Positions 24,251 to 36,605 of a stretch of DNA of 64,000 nucleotides are shown here, one piece after another. This DNA is from Siphonodentalium dalli. Taxonomy: Eukaryota > Mollusca > Scaphopoda > Gadilida > Siphonodentaliidae. Location of the stretch: assembly GCA_032622095.1 (NCBI GenBank), contig CP136067.1:95410707-95474706 (forward strand), in the 5' to 3' direction. How positions within the stretch are numbered: the first letter of the stretch is position 1; the number at the start of each line of letters is the position of its first letter. Position numbers and translations under genes: made by a program. A model generated the notes under the pieces. That model searched no databases, had not been told where the DNA came from, and was given only the letters and a program-made list of their open reading frames with translations.

Positions 24251-24605
24251 TTCAAATAAGGTCAATTAGCTGCAGAAGAAGTGTATAAAGCCACTCGTGT
24301 TGAGATTATGTTACATCTTACCAGCTGGCATTCAACTCAGAGGACGATTAAGCCTTAAGGGTGATAGGGCGCATATACAAAATGAAATTGTTCATTGAGG
24401 TTTTTTTTATTATATTTTTATTGAACTTTCAGTATTAAATGCACAGACAGGTTTTAGGTTACATTTAGAAATAAAAGTTACCAAATTATGAACATTTCCT
24501 CAAGAATATACCAAAGTATATTATAATGATAGTATAAATGCGATACTATCAATAAAACACACTTTGTGTGAGCTGATCATTTGTTTATATACAGCACATA
24601 CAGGA
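24251..24605. other. Intergenic, nothing seen
   Basis: AT-rich, without frames or clear repeats. Confidence 0.5.
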
Positions 24606-24802
24606 TGTGCGATAAGCAAAACACTGAACACCACGGCAATATTTTTGACAGATTGGTTCACAGTGACCCATTCAACACCAAAATTTTGAGTGGCAAGGAT
24701 TAGCAGGGGATATACCAGTAAGTTATAAGCAACATGGTGGCAGTTTTAACCAAGTTCAAATAGTGGGGTCTACCTGATGTTGAATGTCTTGCTTATCGCA
24801 CA
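24606..24802. mobile_element. Small inverted-repeat element (~197 bp)
   Basis: Ends of about 25 bases starting TGTGCGATAAGCAA are inverted, with two mismatches. The interior 'ttcaacaccaaaattttgag' resembles, in reverse, the satellite flank near 13325, so the families share sequence. Confidence 0.6.
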
Positions 24803-26931
24803 CTATTTGCATACTGTTTGTTTACATAACAAAGCATACAAACTACAATAACATGCTATCTACACGTTATTTATGATTGGCATATGAACAAGATCTGTCT
24901 ACATTTTAATATTCTTTCTGTTTATGGCAGTTTTAAAGGATGTGAATATTTTAACAGCAGTACCCAAGACCGTATCTTTAACAGATAATTAATTGAGACA
25001 AAATTGGAAGAGTTACCTCATAACCACTTAATATGCATAATATCATTTGCCTTAAAGTTATGTGAAATACTCCGGTTGGGTGATCAAAAGAAATTGAGAA
25101 TAATCTTCCTCAATGTAGTAATTTGTTACTAATATCAATCCAAATTGACGATAAACATTGTCATTCTTATATATTAATTAAATGCAATGGCTCTCGATGG
25201 CGAAATCATTTGTGTTAGATTATCGCCGATAGTTGCGTCCCGGATCGAGATGTAAATATTTACAATTGGGTGCAGTTCCGACGATGTTTTCTATGGAGTG
25301 GTATGGTTGATATCTTCGAAATTTTGGCGATGTTAGTAGATTGCTACATTCCCCATATTGATATACTGCCTGAGTACTAACTTATAAATTCCACGCACCC
25401 AAACAAGTCCATAATATGTCTTTAATATCCAAAGATGTTCATCTGGCAGCAAATCACGAAGCAAGGAATTATTAGGGAAATGGGCAGCACAGGAGAACCT
25501 TGAATATACATGATTTATGGTGATATTCAGATGAGGGATGTGGCCTGTAGGGTGTACCAATGAGTAATTTGAAATTTTTTGAAATAGCTTCAATCTACAG
25601 GCTATCCTAATCATGATATTTTCCAAACAATTATCCAACACATAGCCAACTCCAAACTATTGCTATATCCGATATACATTCTTCACTCATTTCTGCAATA
25701 TATCTACTTCACAAAACGTTTCTGAAAACAAGCCGTTATTGGTGGTAATTGAACCTTCCAAGATCTTTCCATTTCAGAAAAGAGAAAACCCAAAACAGTT
25801 TAAAAAACATTTTGGAACACATTCATAAATAGCATATAAAAAAGAAAAAAACTAACTCAAATTGATCCATGGCTTAGAAAATTGTGGAACACCGATGCGT
25901 CAATTCAGGGATGCATGATATCAATAACAGCAATCTTAAGGATACGGGCAGCCTAGGCGATTGGTATAGTCAACTCCGCTAAAACGGCCATAAACAGAAA
26001 GAATATTATATAATATATTATTTGATATGCTTTCTGTGAGTTTAATATAATTTAATTAATGACTGTTAGGCAAAAAATGTCGATTCTCAGGCATAGCCGC
26101 ATCGGAAATATTTTTTTTTGCATTGGACCATTTTATTACAATTTGGATCTCATCGTAGTTGTAAACCACGCAACATGAAAATAGGAAACTGTACCATGGA
26201 AATTATTTTTTATGTTTCAAATATCAAATAGGAGCTAAATACAACAGTGTATGTGTGGGTTTCCAACAAAAGACCGTTGGCAATGATAACTATCAGGTAC
26301 ATTGTCACCACAGGCTGTCCAAACCCCCTAGTTTATTGGTAAAATTTGTTGAACATTTCGATCTGCGGTCAGCACGAAGTTTGATATTGAACAAAAAAAT
26401 AATTTGAGAATGCAAACATGGAATCCAACAAAAATTCAGTTTGACAATCAGTGTATATTGGCCATGTTTTTAAACGTTTTATTGTCCATCATCCATTGCG
26501 GTACATATACAGTCTAATTAGTCAGTGGAATAAGTGAACCAAGACTTTCTATGTTAGTTTGGAAGATCACTTTATCTTTGTTTTGACTGTATTTACGCTC
26601 CGTATTTTTATATGAATCTGATATCTGGTGTTAAAAATGATTATGCAGATATTAAAAATCATATCGATATTATATATCAGTCAAGGTAATCCCTATATGA
26701 TGTACGGGTAGTACAATGTCATAATTTATAATTCTTTATATCAGATTATATTAGTTTATATTCATTACAAAGTGCTCCTTACAATTTCTGGACGTGGGAA
26801 GGTATAATAACCCACGCTTATTATGCCAGTCTGTGGGCATAACAAAATAAAACATAAAAATAAAACCCTCGCGCCCTCATTTATTTTCCAAAACAATTGC
26901 CTGAGAATCAAACATCTTTTTTCATTTGGTC
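24803..26931. other. AT-rich intergenic stretch, no gene seen
   Basis: The 102-codon minus-strand frame at 25333-25641 has no recognisable domain. Nothing else is supportable; low-complexity A and T runs are frequent. Confidence 0.5.
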
Positions 26932-27648
26932 TTATTGACACAAAATCCAATTATATAACACACATCTAGCAAATTATTTCTATAATATGCATAAAACCTC
27001 GTCAGTTGGAACCCAATGGAATCGAACCATGTAGCTTACAAGTATACTTGCAGCTAAACCAAGTGAGTCCCTGGGTACATAAGAGGTTACATGCTATGAC
27101 TAAAATAATTTTGAAATTGAAGATTGTGGGTGAATTTCGTTTGATGTTTTAGTTATATTCTGTGCTATCATAATTAGCAGTTTAGTGTTCAACAGTAATG
27201 AACATGATGAAATCTTCAATGAAATTAGTTATAATACAAACAATATACCATTATTCATCCACTCGTTTTTATTTTTATTCGTCGTCATCTTGAGTACACA
27301 GCATCGTAACACCCTTCAGTCAACTGTCAACCCCTCTCCATCTGGAAAATTGTGATAAAACATCGTCATGATCATTGAATGTGTCCATGTTACATTGGTT
27401 TTTTTGGTCACCATCGCCATTTTGACGACCTTGACATCACCTTATATGGCAAAATGTGTCTATATGCATTCATTAAAATTTGAGAGCTCCCATCTAGAGG
27501 TCATCCTGAACATGTTTGTAAATTTTCATAACAATAGCCCAATAAATTCGGGCAATAGGATGTGCCGATGGATTAAAATTCAAAATTCAAGATGGCTGCT
27601 GGAGGCTATGTTTTTTTTACATATTTTGTAAAAAATTATGGCTCTCAT
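26932..27648. repeat. Dispersed repeat with tRNA-like promoter, copy 1
   Basis: Starts 'ttgacacaaaatccaatt' and matches 31602-32333 plus 32892-33005. On the minus strand at 27018-27028 it has a B-box-like GGTTCGATTCC and, about 25 bases upstream, an A-box-like TGGTTTAGCTGC. Together they resemble the head of a tRNA-derived SINE or an old tRNA pseudogene. The right end holds the 'aagatggctgctgg' motif. This copy shows the empty site for the insertion found in copy 2. Confidence 0.75.
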
Positions 27649-29269
27649 CGCTTCGTGTGTGGCCCACTTGAGGTCACTGGCTGACCTGATATCAGTGTGA
27701 ATACTTGTCAATAGCGGTCATTACGTTGAAAAGTAGTTCTTAATTGTGAACAATGAGGATGTTGTAAACACACTAGACTATATATAATGGGTCTCGCCCA
27801 GCTATTTTACATAATCATTTCAATTCATTCGATATATAACAACTGTTACATGATATATTCTTAAGATGGATAAGCGTGTAAATAGTGCAGTCAACTGCGT
27901 AATTAAGTGTCACGTGATATGTACTTTCGGTTTACATCAAAGTTTGTGTTTGGTAACACTTTCCTTATGTTTACTGGTCATTTATTCAATAAAACAACGT
28001 CATATTTCACACAGTTTATTGAAGAAAAATAAGCACCTGATTATTATTTAGGTAATTGGCAATGCCGATGTTGAAACCGAAGTGCCAATTGTCATCCGAC
28101 GGGCCATAATCGACCGATTCCGATTGTCATATCCGATCATCGGCTCATCACTACTTATAAGTAATGATATAGTGACTAGATACATGGTTGAATGAACACT
28201 AACTGAATGCAGATAATGTCTACAAAAGGATAATGACAATAAACATTCCTCATCTACTGCAAAAGTCTGCAGAGACACTTGGTATTATTGTATCCAGTAT
28301 CTACTTGTTACAATGGGGGCACGTTGCTCCAAGTAATGCAGAACTAAGTTACTCGTCACATGACATGAGCCTTTAAATAAGTTATCTACAATCTTAAGGA
28401 TGCGCCATTCATGAATTTAAAAAACCCACTATATTCCAATCAATTTGAAGGGAAAAATCATTATGCATTATAAGCAATGTGTGATACAGTATTATAACAA
28501 CTCACAATATACCCTCACAATATGAATTATATAAAAAAGTGGTTTAAAAAAGTCAAATGAATTTTTTTTCATGTAGGTCTATCGAGTTGTACTGGGAATA
28601 TAAACAAAAAACCACATTGCATCATCTAGACCATGAACCCAATTAGGGTATGCGCTCAGTCTATCTGAAATCATAAATGTCTGCGAGTAAATAAATCAAA
28701 TATTTTTCACAGTATATTTTAGTTTTTTGGCAGCCATTTTGAAGGACTATTTTTTTTCTCGGGTAAAGGACCAAAACAACATAAAACAAATATTATTCAA
28801 CGCTTTCAATAATCTGGCAGACATAAATACTCAATATTGTTTCATCTTTTCAGACATTAAGTACCGCTAGCTTTATGTTGATTTATTCTAACAAAAATAG
28901 TTCTGCAAATGGCTGCCAAAAACTTAAATATAAAATGAAAAATGTTTGATATATTTTCCCGCAGACCGTTATTACAATTTAAAAAAAAAAGTTGACATAA
29001 TTCGAACATATCTCACATATCGTGAGGGTAAACACGTGTTATTATAATATTATAACATACATTGGTTATAAAGGATACTAATTTTTCTCTTCAGATTACT
29101 TCAAATTTCCATTTTAAGAAAATTCACTGTTGAGGCCAGTTCTTAACAATTTGGTGACATGAATTGAGTGCTATCTCCACACATACGGTGATCACTCAAG
29201 CATGCACATACTTGGTCGACAGCAGTGCCAAGATACGGAATATACATGTAGCATTTCCTGAAAATCAAC
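27649..29269. other. AT-rich intergenic stretch, no gene seen
   Basis: Frames of 60-80 codons without domains. An inverted pair involving the 'aaacaaatattattcaacg' area and the 'ggcagccattt' / 'aatggctgcc' motif (28730 and 28909) is visible but short. Confidence 0.45.
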
Positions 29270-29560
29270 CTCAGGATACTTCATACAGTGTTAGGGGAAC
29301 TTACTTATTTTGGGGTGTTAATAACCAATTTGACCTCTTACCAAGTTGCACTCACCAGTCACCACTCTTTGCATTCCCTTGCTATGACCATGTCTTCAAA
29401 AATTTTCTTGTTCTCTTCCATCATAAATTGAAGCCTGCCTTAGTGGTGGCGTTTCCATGGGTGCCATCTTTTCGCACTTGTAGTCATCACCGGAACTCTG
29501 AAAGAGCATAAATTAAAATTTTAAATTAAAATCAGTTGAACCTGATCTTGATATGCAATT
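29270..29560. repeat. Dispersed repeat, pair member 1
   Basis: Shares 'ggggaacttacttattttgg', 'gcattcccttgctatga', 'gcctgccttagtggt' and 'taaaattaaaatcagttga' with 30410-30650 in the same order and orientation. The 115-codon frame across it starts at TTG and is not kept in the second copy, so it is not called as a gene. Confidence 0.7.
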
Positions 29561-29714
29561 AACAAGAGACTGCACCGGTGGTGTTGGCATACCACCATGG
29601 TGGTAAATTCGAACTGACAAAGTATGGGTGAGATATTTGCTTGAACGGGAATAACCCCCTAACATTTTCAAATAAACACAGATAAATAACTGTAGAATGG
29701 AAAACATGAACAAA

Positions 29715-30010
29715 ACGATTGAACACTCAACAGACTGCCATCATAATAATGAACATCCATACCAAATTCCATTGATATCTGTCAACTGGTGCTATGGTGG
29801 TGGCGATACAGACAAAAAACCAACACTTCCAAATTTATAAATGATGACCAGAACAGAAAACTGGAAAAAATATGATTGAACACTCAATTGATTGCCCTCA
29901 TAGTAGTGAACATCCATACCAAATTTCATTGAGATTCGTCCAACGGTGGTGAAGACATCTGCCCGGACAGAAGGAAAAACAGAGGGATAGATGTCCGGAC
30001 GTTGTGAAGG
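29715..30010. repeat. Tandem pair of ~158-bp units
   Basis: 'tgaacactca', 'gaacatccataccaaatt' and 'cattga' recur at 29719-29790 and 29877-29948. The second unit is followed by a GGACAGAAGG-type stretch like that of the mollusc-style repeats elsewhere here. The 143-codon minus-strand frame at 29792-30223 spans this repeat and is not credible. Confidence 0.6.
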
Positions 30011-30409
30011 ATGGAATGAATCCAGTATACCCCACATTCTCTTTGAGAGTAACGGTATAATAAACATGAAGTACAATTTAAACAAGATGTTACACCACAT
30101 CACTGCTGCTCGCTTACTACTATTGTGTAAACACAAAACCTGGGTCGAACAGGACCCAATTTTTAATGAAACAAAAGGGCGAATGCAAACTATACAATTG
30201 TTGCCCACATTTGAGTGAGACACCGGATTTGTTGCCCACTCAAAATATTTGGAATGTGTATATAAAGGGGTGCTTACATAAGCCCCCCTCTGATAAACAT
30301 ATGGGCTAACTTTTAATTGGGTATTTTTTGAGCCATAATCAACTCATTTATGGATCTTTCAATGGATTATGAAATGTGACACAATGGCCGCCATGATTCT
30401 TGAGATACA

Positions 30410-30700
30410 GTGTAATATGCAGGGGGAACTTACTTATTTTGGGGTGTTTACATCCAAAGTTTACATTCACTGTCTGCATTCCCTTGCTATGAGCGGTGTA
30501 TTCAAAATTTATCATGCTCTCTTCAGTCATATATCGAAGGCTGCCTTAGTGGTGCCATCTTTTCATACTTGTAATCATCAATGGAACTCTGAAATTTAAT
30601 TTAAAATTAAAATCAGTTGAAACTTCTTTTGATATGCAATTAACAATAGTAACATGAAGTACAATTTAAACAAGAGGTTACACTGCGGCTGCTCGTGATT
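30410..30700. repeat. Dispersed repeat, pair member 2
   Basis: Second copy of the 29270-29560 repeat. The following 'aacatgaagtacaatttaaa' block (30653) matches 30065, so the duplicated segments were reshuffled. Confidence 0.65.
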
Positions 30701-31601
30701 TGTTGCCTGCTCGAAAGCGGGTTTGTCACAAAACAGCGTATAGACCAGTTAATGAACATGGAATTAATTTATTACTGTAGTTATTCAAGAGAATGATACA
30801 AAATGCTCCAAAAGTTGAAGCAGTCATTTTAAATATTCATTCATCATATTTCTCAGTGTTAAATTGATAAAAAAAAATTGCGTTGGTGATTAATTGTGAA
30901 TATACAGGTAGCAGTCATTTTGACAAATTTTACATGCAACTTGGATGCACGCAACTGCTGTTCTTACATACAAATTATAGACAGTGACTATCGATGGAGG
31001 AACATTTACTTTTTTATCAATGATTTGAGGAAGTGTTCAAAATAGTACTAGTTCCGATATTGTGTTTTCTGTAATAGCATGATCAGCCAGTCTGAAATTA
31101 TCACTATTAAATATCAGTTGAATTTTACATGCCTGTTTTTGTTTTTTCTCATCTGTTTTTTTTCCATCTAATAATAACCTAATATTTCTGGATTTTCTAA
31201 TGTCTTTAATCGATCTTATGGCCTGTTTTCTTCTTAGAAATGACAGCTGCAGAACATCAACGATCCATTGCATTGTGTGAACATTGACTCACGATCATTG
31301 AAATCCCTTTGCCTTTCACTATTTCATAGTTTTATCACTTCAAAAAACATTCCTGGATAATACTTACATTCTCCTTTTGAGCCATAAATGTTGCAACCGT
31401 TATTAACCTATTCACTGCCAATTGAAGTCATTGGCTGGGTCATTGACATTATGGATATTTTCCTGTGGAAAATAAGGAAGTTAGTAGTGATGTTTTGATA
31501 ATCGGAATCAGCCAATAATAGCCCATCGCATATTAAATCTGACCTATTAGTTGAACATCGGCTTTTACCGATTGGCCAAATTTTAATTTAATTAATAACA
31601 G
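30701..31601. other. Intergenic, no gene seen
   Basis: AT-rich. The 78-codon minus-strand frame at 31037-31273 is lysine-rich and has no domain signature. Confidence 0.5.
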
Positions 31602-33005
31602 TTTTTGACACAAAATCCAATTACATGTATATACATGTAACACACATATCTAGAAAATTATTTCTATAATATGCATAAAACCTCGTCAATTGGAACCCCA
31701 TGGATTCGAACCATGTAGCTTACAAGGATAATTGCAGCTAAACCAAGTGAGTCCCTCGGTACATCAGAGGTTACATATTATGAATGAAATAATTTTTAAA
31801 ATGAAGATTGTGGGTGAATTTTGATTGATGTTTTAGTTACCAAGTTATATTCAGAAAATTATATATATATATATATTTACATATATATCCAAACACAAAT
31901 ATTGACTATGCACCATTAGGGACGTAGTAAGGCTATATACCATTAGGAACATTATCTATATTATGACAGTGCTATCATAATTAGGAGTTTAGTGTTCGAG
32001 AGTAGTGAACATGATGTTTTTAATATGAACAATATACCATTATTCATCCACTTGTTTATATTTTTATTCGTCGTCATCTTGAGTACACAGCATCGTAACT
32101 CCCTTCAGCAACCCCTCTCTGTCTGCAATCTTGTCTTTACTTTGCATTGCATTATATGGCTGAAAATCGTGAGAAAACATCATAATGATCACTGAACGAA
32201 TCCATGTTAAGTTGGTTTGTTTACTCACCATCGCCATTTTAACCGACCTTAACATCACCTTATATGGCAAACTGTGCCTATTCATTCAAATTTGAGAGCT
32301 CCCATCTAGAACTGATCCTGAACATGTTTGTAAGGCCAAAAAAAAAAGTTTTCTCTGGCAAATTTATTTTCAAATCAATGAGGGAGGGAGGGTTTTATTT
32401 TTATTTTTTATTTGCGCATAGTGAGCATGGACACAGATACCTTCCTCTGTCTAGTAATAACCAGAAATATAGAGGGAACTGTTATGCATATAAACTCATT
32501 TAGTCTTATATAAAAATGACATTGTACTACCAGTGTATGACTGGGATTACCTAGCATTATATAATGCCCCTGACATTAACTACTGTTATTGTTGTCTAAA
32601 AACTGATACCTCCCCATTCTAATATGTGATCCTGAATTAGTCCTGTGCCTTTCAATTGTATAAAGTTACTATTAGTGTAAGTTGTTCACAATGACTAATT
32701 GTAAGAAGAGCATGAGGATCAGCTAATCATTTTCTTAATTGTAGTCATCTACTTCAAATCTACTTTTCAAATTTATTTTTTCGTAAGTTTTTTTTGTCAT
32801 AACATCAGGCATTGCAATAAAAAGGCCTAATGCGGCCCTTTTTATTCAATGCGGCAGGGCCTGAGAACTAAAACCTTTTTTTTTTTTGGCCTAAATTCAA
32901 AACAATACCCCAATAAATTCGGGCAACAGGATGTGCTGATGGATTAAAATTCAAGATCCAAGATGGCTGTTGGAGGAGGCCATGTTTTTTAACATATTTT
33001 GAAAG
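31602..33005. repeat. Dispersed repeat with tRNA-like promoter, copy 2 (interrupted)
   Basis: Matches copy 1 (26932-27648). Its minus-strand B box at 31702-31712 is the perfect consensus GGTTCGAATCC. A (TA)n stretch (about 31860-31880) and nearby sequence make it longer. It is split by a 558-bp MITE at 32334-32891, after which the match to copy 1 resumes with 'aaattc...aacaat'. Confidence 0.8.
32334..32891. mobile_element. Harbinger-like MITE with TAA target duplication
   Basis: TAA at 32331-32333 and 32892-32894 flank inverted ends GGCC followed by a poly-A of ten to twelve bases and GTTTT. The uninterrupted site is visible in copy 1 of the host repeat near 27515-27540 ('gtttgtaaattttcataac'), which proves the insertion and the 3-bp duplication. 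A TWA duplication with GG-starting ends fits PIF/Harbinger. The interior has no transposase frame. Confidence 0.75.
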
Positions 33006-33379
33006 GATGAAGGATGTGGCCTGTAGGGTATGCCAAAGGATTTAGTCATGCAAAGAATAAAATCCAAGATGGCTGCCAATGGCCATGTTTTTCACAGAAA
33101 ATCATTCAAAATATATAGCTCCCATCTAGAGGTGATCCTAAAACATGCCTGTAAGTTTTTAAAACAGTCCTCCAAAAAATGTGGGCTGCAGGGTGTGACG
33201 ATATATTCAAATTTGAAATCAAAGATGGCTGCTGGTGGCCATGTTTTTCAACAACTTTCTGAAAAGATCAATGGCTCCCATTTAGAGGCCGCCTCAAAGA
33301 TCTATATGAAGTTCCAAAAGGATTGGATGAGATATGCGACTTGTAGACTGTGCTACAGGAAATTGTAGATGAATCATGG
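33006..33379. repeat. Run of 'aagatggctgc' repeat units
   Basis: Three to four spaced units share 'ccaagatggctgccaatggc' / 'catgtttttcaaca' and 'gctcccatctagaggtgat'. Units also occur at 19855, 27590 and 32955. The 112-codon frame at 33030-33368 repeats its own translation (the KMAA-GHVF segment twice), which marks it as a translated repeat, not a gene. Confidence 0.65.
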
Positions 33380-34099
33380 ATGGACTCAGATGACGGATGC
33401 CAACCCATGGCAATAGCTCAAACTTGACTTTGTCAAGTTGATCCAAAAATGCTTCAACTAGGTAGTCTATTCTGACCCATGAAAGTCTGTCTTCATTGAC
33501 CTAGTGCCCTGCGAATCGGGTATTTTAATTTTTAAGCAATAGATTCAAAATCACATCGAATCTTGAATCGAATTGTTAGATCGAGTATATCAACAGTGAA
33601 GAGGTAGAACAGTTCAGGAAACACTTAAATTGGTAACTGTAACAAACCAAAAAAAACAAAACAATTAATAACTGAACGCAATGGTTTGTATATTACCTAG
33701 CCATATTAATTTGTCTTCTGCAGAATATGCATGCATCTCATTGTCCTCATAAATACTGATGGATGGGATACATTGAATGTGATGAGTGGTGGAATTGGGA
33801 GTAACTCTTTAAAATGTGCTTTCGAACTTTCGTAATCATCAAACTTCATCGATCTCCATGTTGCACTGAAATCTGCCATTTGAATTGTACATGTATCATG
33901 CTGAACTCCTTGACCTATGACAGTATATATGGGATGGAGACTTGTGAGGTTTGCCGAATGAGTTTAGCTGTAATTCCCTTGTGACATTCAACTCCTGGAA
34001 TCCCAGAGTCATGTTAATTTACATAACTCTTACTGAGATTATAATGAATTAAGTACTTGGCAGTCTATTTATAGATCATATGAGACAGTGTTATCTGAA
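33380..34099. other. Intergenic, no gene seen
   Basis: No frames of note and no recognisable element. Confidence 0.5.
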
Positions 34100-34616
34100 T
34101 ATATTTACATACTAAGTGTGATTATCACTAAATCCAGCATTCTGATTGGTCAGCGCCCACGTGGCTAGTTGCAATTATTTCTCGGTGAACGCGCAACAGC
34201 TCATAACTGCAGCCTCATAATTACATCGACGCGTCATAGGTTTAGGAAAGACGAACGCGTAATGTTTTGGGCGCATTTGGACTCGCGCAGGATTGACTTA
34301 ATAAATCATCGGGTTTCAATATAAAGAGAAATTGTTCCTGTTAACTTTTGCCAAGGGTGCTATACTATGGGATATTTTGGGCTGGTTTTGTCACGATACA
34401 CTTTTCAATTTAAATACATTTACAAAAGTAGCTTTTTCGCTAAATGTATATAAATATAAGGATTAACTGTCATGTGGACTGTTTTTATGGAGATGTAACC
34501 GTGAGGTAAGTGGTCATAACTTGTATGTAAAATCTTCAGGTTTTACACAAGTTATGACCACTTACATGTACCTCACGGTTACATTTCCATAAAAAACAGT
34601 CCACATGACAGTTAAT
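34100..34616 (+). repeat. Dispersed repeat, copy B, ending in a 75-bp hairpin
   Basis: Second copy of 3310-3765. Its end (34462-34616) folds into a long hairpin: left arm about 34462-34535, right arm about 34540-34616, both containing 'gtcatgtggactgttttta', 'ccgtgaggta' and 'agtggtcataacttgt' in opposite orientation, with a few indels. Confidence 0.85.
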
Positions 34617-34730
34617 ACACTGATCTCACTGGTAGTGGGGGTTGCATTCCACTTCATTAAGATCAGAACGTCCTGATAATTCACAAAAGTTGTCACTGCA
34701 ACAAATGTATAAACTAAGCAATAGATGCAG

Positions 34731-35297
34731 CCATGGCACGGGGTAGGAACTGCTCCATGAGAAAAGATCCTCTTGTGATTTTCGGTCCAGTTCACTATCG
34801 ATCCGTGTCCAGTTCACTTGCGAGTTTTTTGTACTTGGTCCAAAACAGACGTGCTTTACATCGTGTACCAAACTACCGTATCGCAATAACCATTAGCGAT
34901 TAAATTTTTTTTAAAGTGAGTCCAGTGTGAAGTTATAGTTCAAACATACACATGTGCACACTTATTTTACCAAAAGTTTGCATAGATGTTCGGGTAGTGA
35001 ACGGATCTTATCAATGGTGAACTGGGACCCATCACTAGTGAACTGGAACATTTCTTAAAATGGATAAATTCTACTATTCCACATTTACTTAACAATTTCC
35101 AACTAGTATGTCTCGATAGTTGAGGTAGCTGGCAAGGTATATACAACAAATGAACTGCATATATATCTCTGTTGTGTAAAACTTGCGTTATTTACCATGG
35201 GAAAATCCCCAGTGACATTGACCAGATCGGATAAGAACTGGACCGAAGATCGCAAGAGGTATCAGCCTCGCGGAGCAGTTCCTACCCCGTGCATGGA
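34731..35297. mobile_element. Inverted-repeat element, ~567 bp
   Basis: Arms 34731-34820 and 35210-35297 are inverted: 'gcacggggtaggaactgctc' and 'ttcggtccagttc' on one side with their reverse complements on the other. The interior is AT-rich and non-coding. The ends do not identify a superfamily. Confidence 0.6.
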
Positions 35298-35469
35298 TCA
35301 TTACAGTAATCCCACCACATATTAAAATGCTTCAGTCAATTCAAGCTAGACACATTCAACTTGTACTTGATTGATTTGGGTTTAATACCACTTTCAGCAA
35401 CTAAGGCTATATCACAACATTGCAAATGTTAGTGGTGGAGGCAATCTGCACACTTACGGCTAATCTGAC

Positions 35470-35690
35470 AGTGATTTCAATGGCTGATAAACTCGTCGAC
35501 CATGAGCGGCAAACCACTGGCCATTGGCGTGTAACTGGCAACTCCACCAGATATAGATTTTAAGTTACAAAGTAGATCATGGAAACATGTACATTTAAAC
35601 CCTCATCGCCAGCGCTGGAGGGCGAGACAGCCTTGAGTTGTACCTAACCAACTGAGCCACCGAGACCCTTCAACTTGTATTTGTTTACAA
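35470..35690 (-). mobile_element. tRNA-derived SINE
   Basis: On the minus strand 35644-35668 reads GGGTCTCGGTGGCTCAGTTGG in part, giving a consensus A box (TGGCTCAGTTGG). About 45 bases further, GGGTTTAAATG at 35592-35601 is a decayed B box. The body continues towards 35470 with 'gtggtttgccgc' and 'catggtcgacgag'. An RNA polymerase III promoter of tRNA type is what is known of such elements; activity here is unlikely given the B-box decay. Confidence 0.5.
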
Positions 35691-35974
35691 AGATGTTTTT
35701 TTTGGTGATGCGTTGCTCCCCAACTTCACCATTTCGCCTCAATTGGTTGAAAATAAAAATTGTCTCAGGTGTCATTTCCACCTGAATCCCGAACGAGACC
35801 AACCTAGAAGTTAGTTATCACCGGTACGTAGTTAGTGTATGTTAGTTCCGTGAGTGAACGATATAAGCATGTTTGTACCTTGAGTGAACAACCTGAACTC
35901 AAATTGACCTATATAAATGCATGCAAAGGCAATTTACTTCAACTTCAGTGATATTCTCATAATCTTTCATAATA

Positions 35975-36238
35975 ATGGCTAATGTTCAGGTTAATGTTTC
36001 ATTTATCGAGAACAGAAAAGGAGGGAGGAATCTGCTGTTTGATTGTCACAAATATCGTATTAAAACTAGAAAGAGTGACAGTATCCACTGGACATGTTGC
36101 GTTAGATGGTGTCCAGGTACAGTCAACACCAAGGATGACATAGTGACAAGTGTAGGAAAGCCGCATAATCACGAAGCAGATCCCGACAAACTCAGAGCAG
36201 ATGTCGAAAATGAAGCAGATTGTCAAGTCAGATTCTAG
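35975..36238 (+). CDS. FLYWCH-type zinc-finger protein (short, possibly a fragment)
   Basis: An 87-codon frame from an ATG (aataATGG context) to TAG. Residues 10-66 fit a FLYWCH zinc finger: F10, a GGR-LLF stretch (16-22), Y27, W39, C41, C46, H64 and H66, with the C2H2 zinc ligands in the expected order and a final HNH. FLYWCH domains bind DNA or act as protein contacts and are often found next to, or derived from, Mutator-like transposases. Full proteins are usually longer, and this frame ends about 20 residues after the domain. The other two forward frames continue for some way with basic residues, so a frameshift or a missed intron is possible. No neighbour gene gives context. Domain call fairly sure; whether it is a live gene is not. 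Confidence 0.55.
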   Translation: MANVQVNVSFIENRKGGRNLLFDCHKYRIKTRKSDSIHWTCCVRWCPGTVNTKDDIVTSVGKPHNHEADPDKLRADVENEADCQVRF

Positions 36239-36605
36239 GACTGTGTACAACATATATTCAATTGGCATGTGGTGGAAAAGTTGCTCCAAGAAAGAGAAAA
36301 TATAGAGCCATCGAGAACAGCATCGGCCACTATAAGCGAGTTCATAGAGGAGAAATTGACAAAATGGAGTTTCTCGATGCAATGGGTCGTTTGTCTGGAC
36401 ATTAGACTAGAATTATATTATTGTATATAATCTGATATAATTATATAATTTCACATATAAAATGAGTAAGCTATGTAAATAATGGATATGAACAAGACAG
36501 TCAAAGACTGGTGAGACTGGGACTCTGGAGACCACAATAGTCAGAACTTTTCATAATCACTTTAAAAGAAGGAGATCTAAACACGATATGTGGCTAGAGA
36601 GGCTT

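Noticed and set aside
27005-27075. Functional tRNA gene on the minus strand
   Set aside because: A- and B-box-like motifs are present, but I cannot draw a full cloverleaf with a sensible acceptor and anticodon stem, and the segment is part of a dispersed repeat.
29792-30223. 143-codon minus-strand open frame
   Set aside because: It overlaps a tandem pair of ~158-bp repeat units and has no domain or coding pattern.
33030-33368. 112-codon open frame with internal repeats
   Set aside because: The repeated KMAA-GHVF translation follows from the dispersed 'aagatggctgc' DNA repeat.
35999-36382. 127-codon minus-strand open frame
   Set aside because: It is antisense to the FLYWCH frame, which has a real domain signature.
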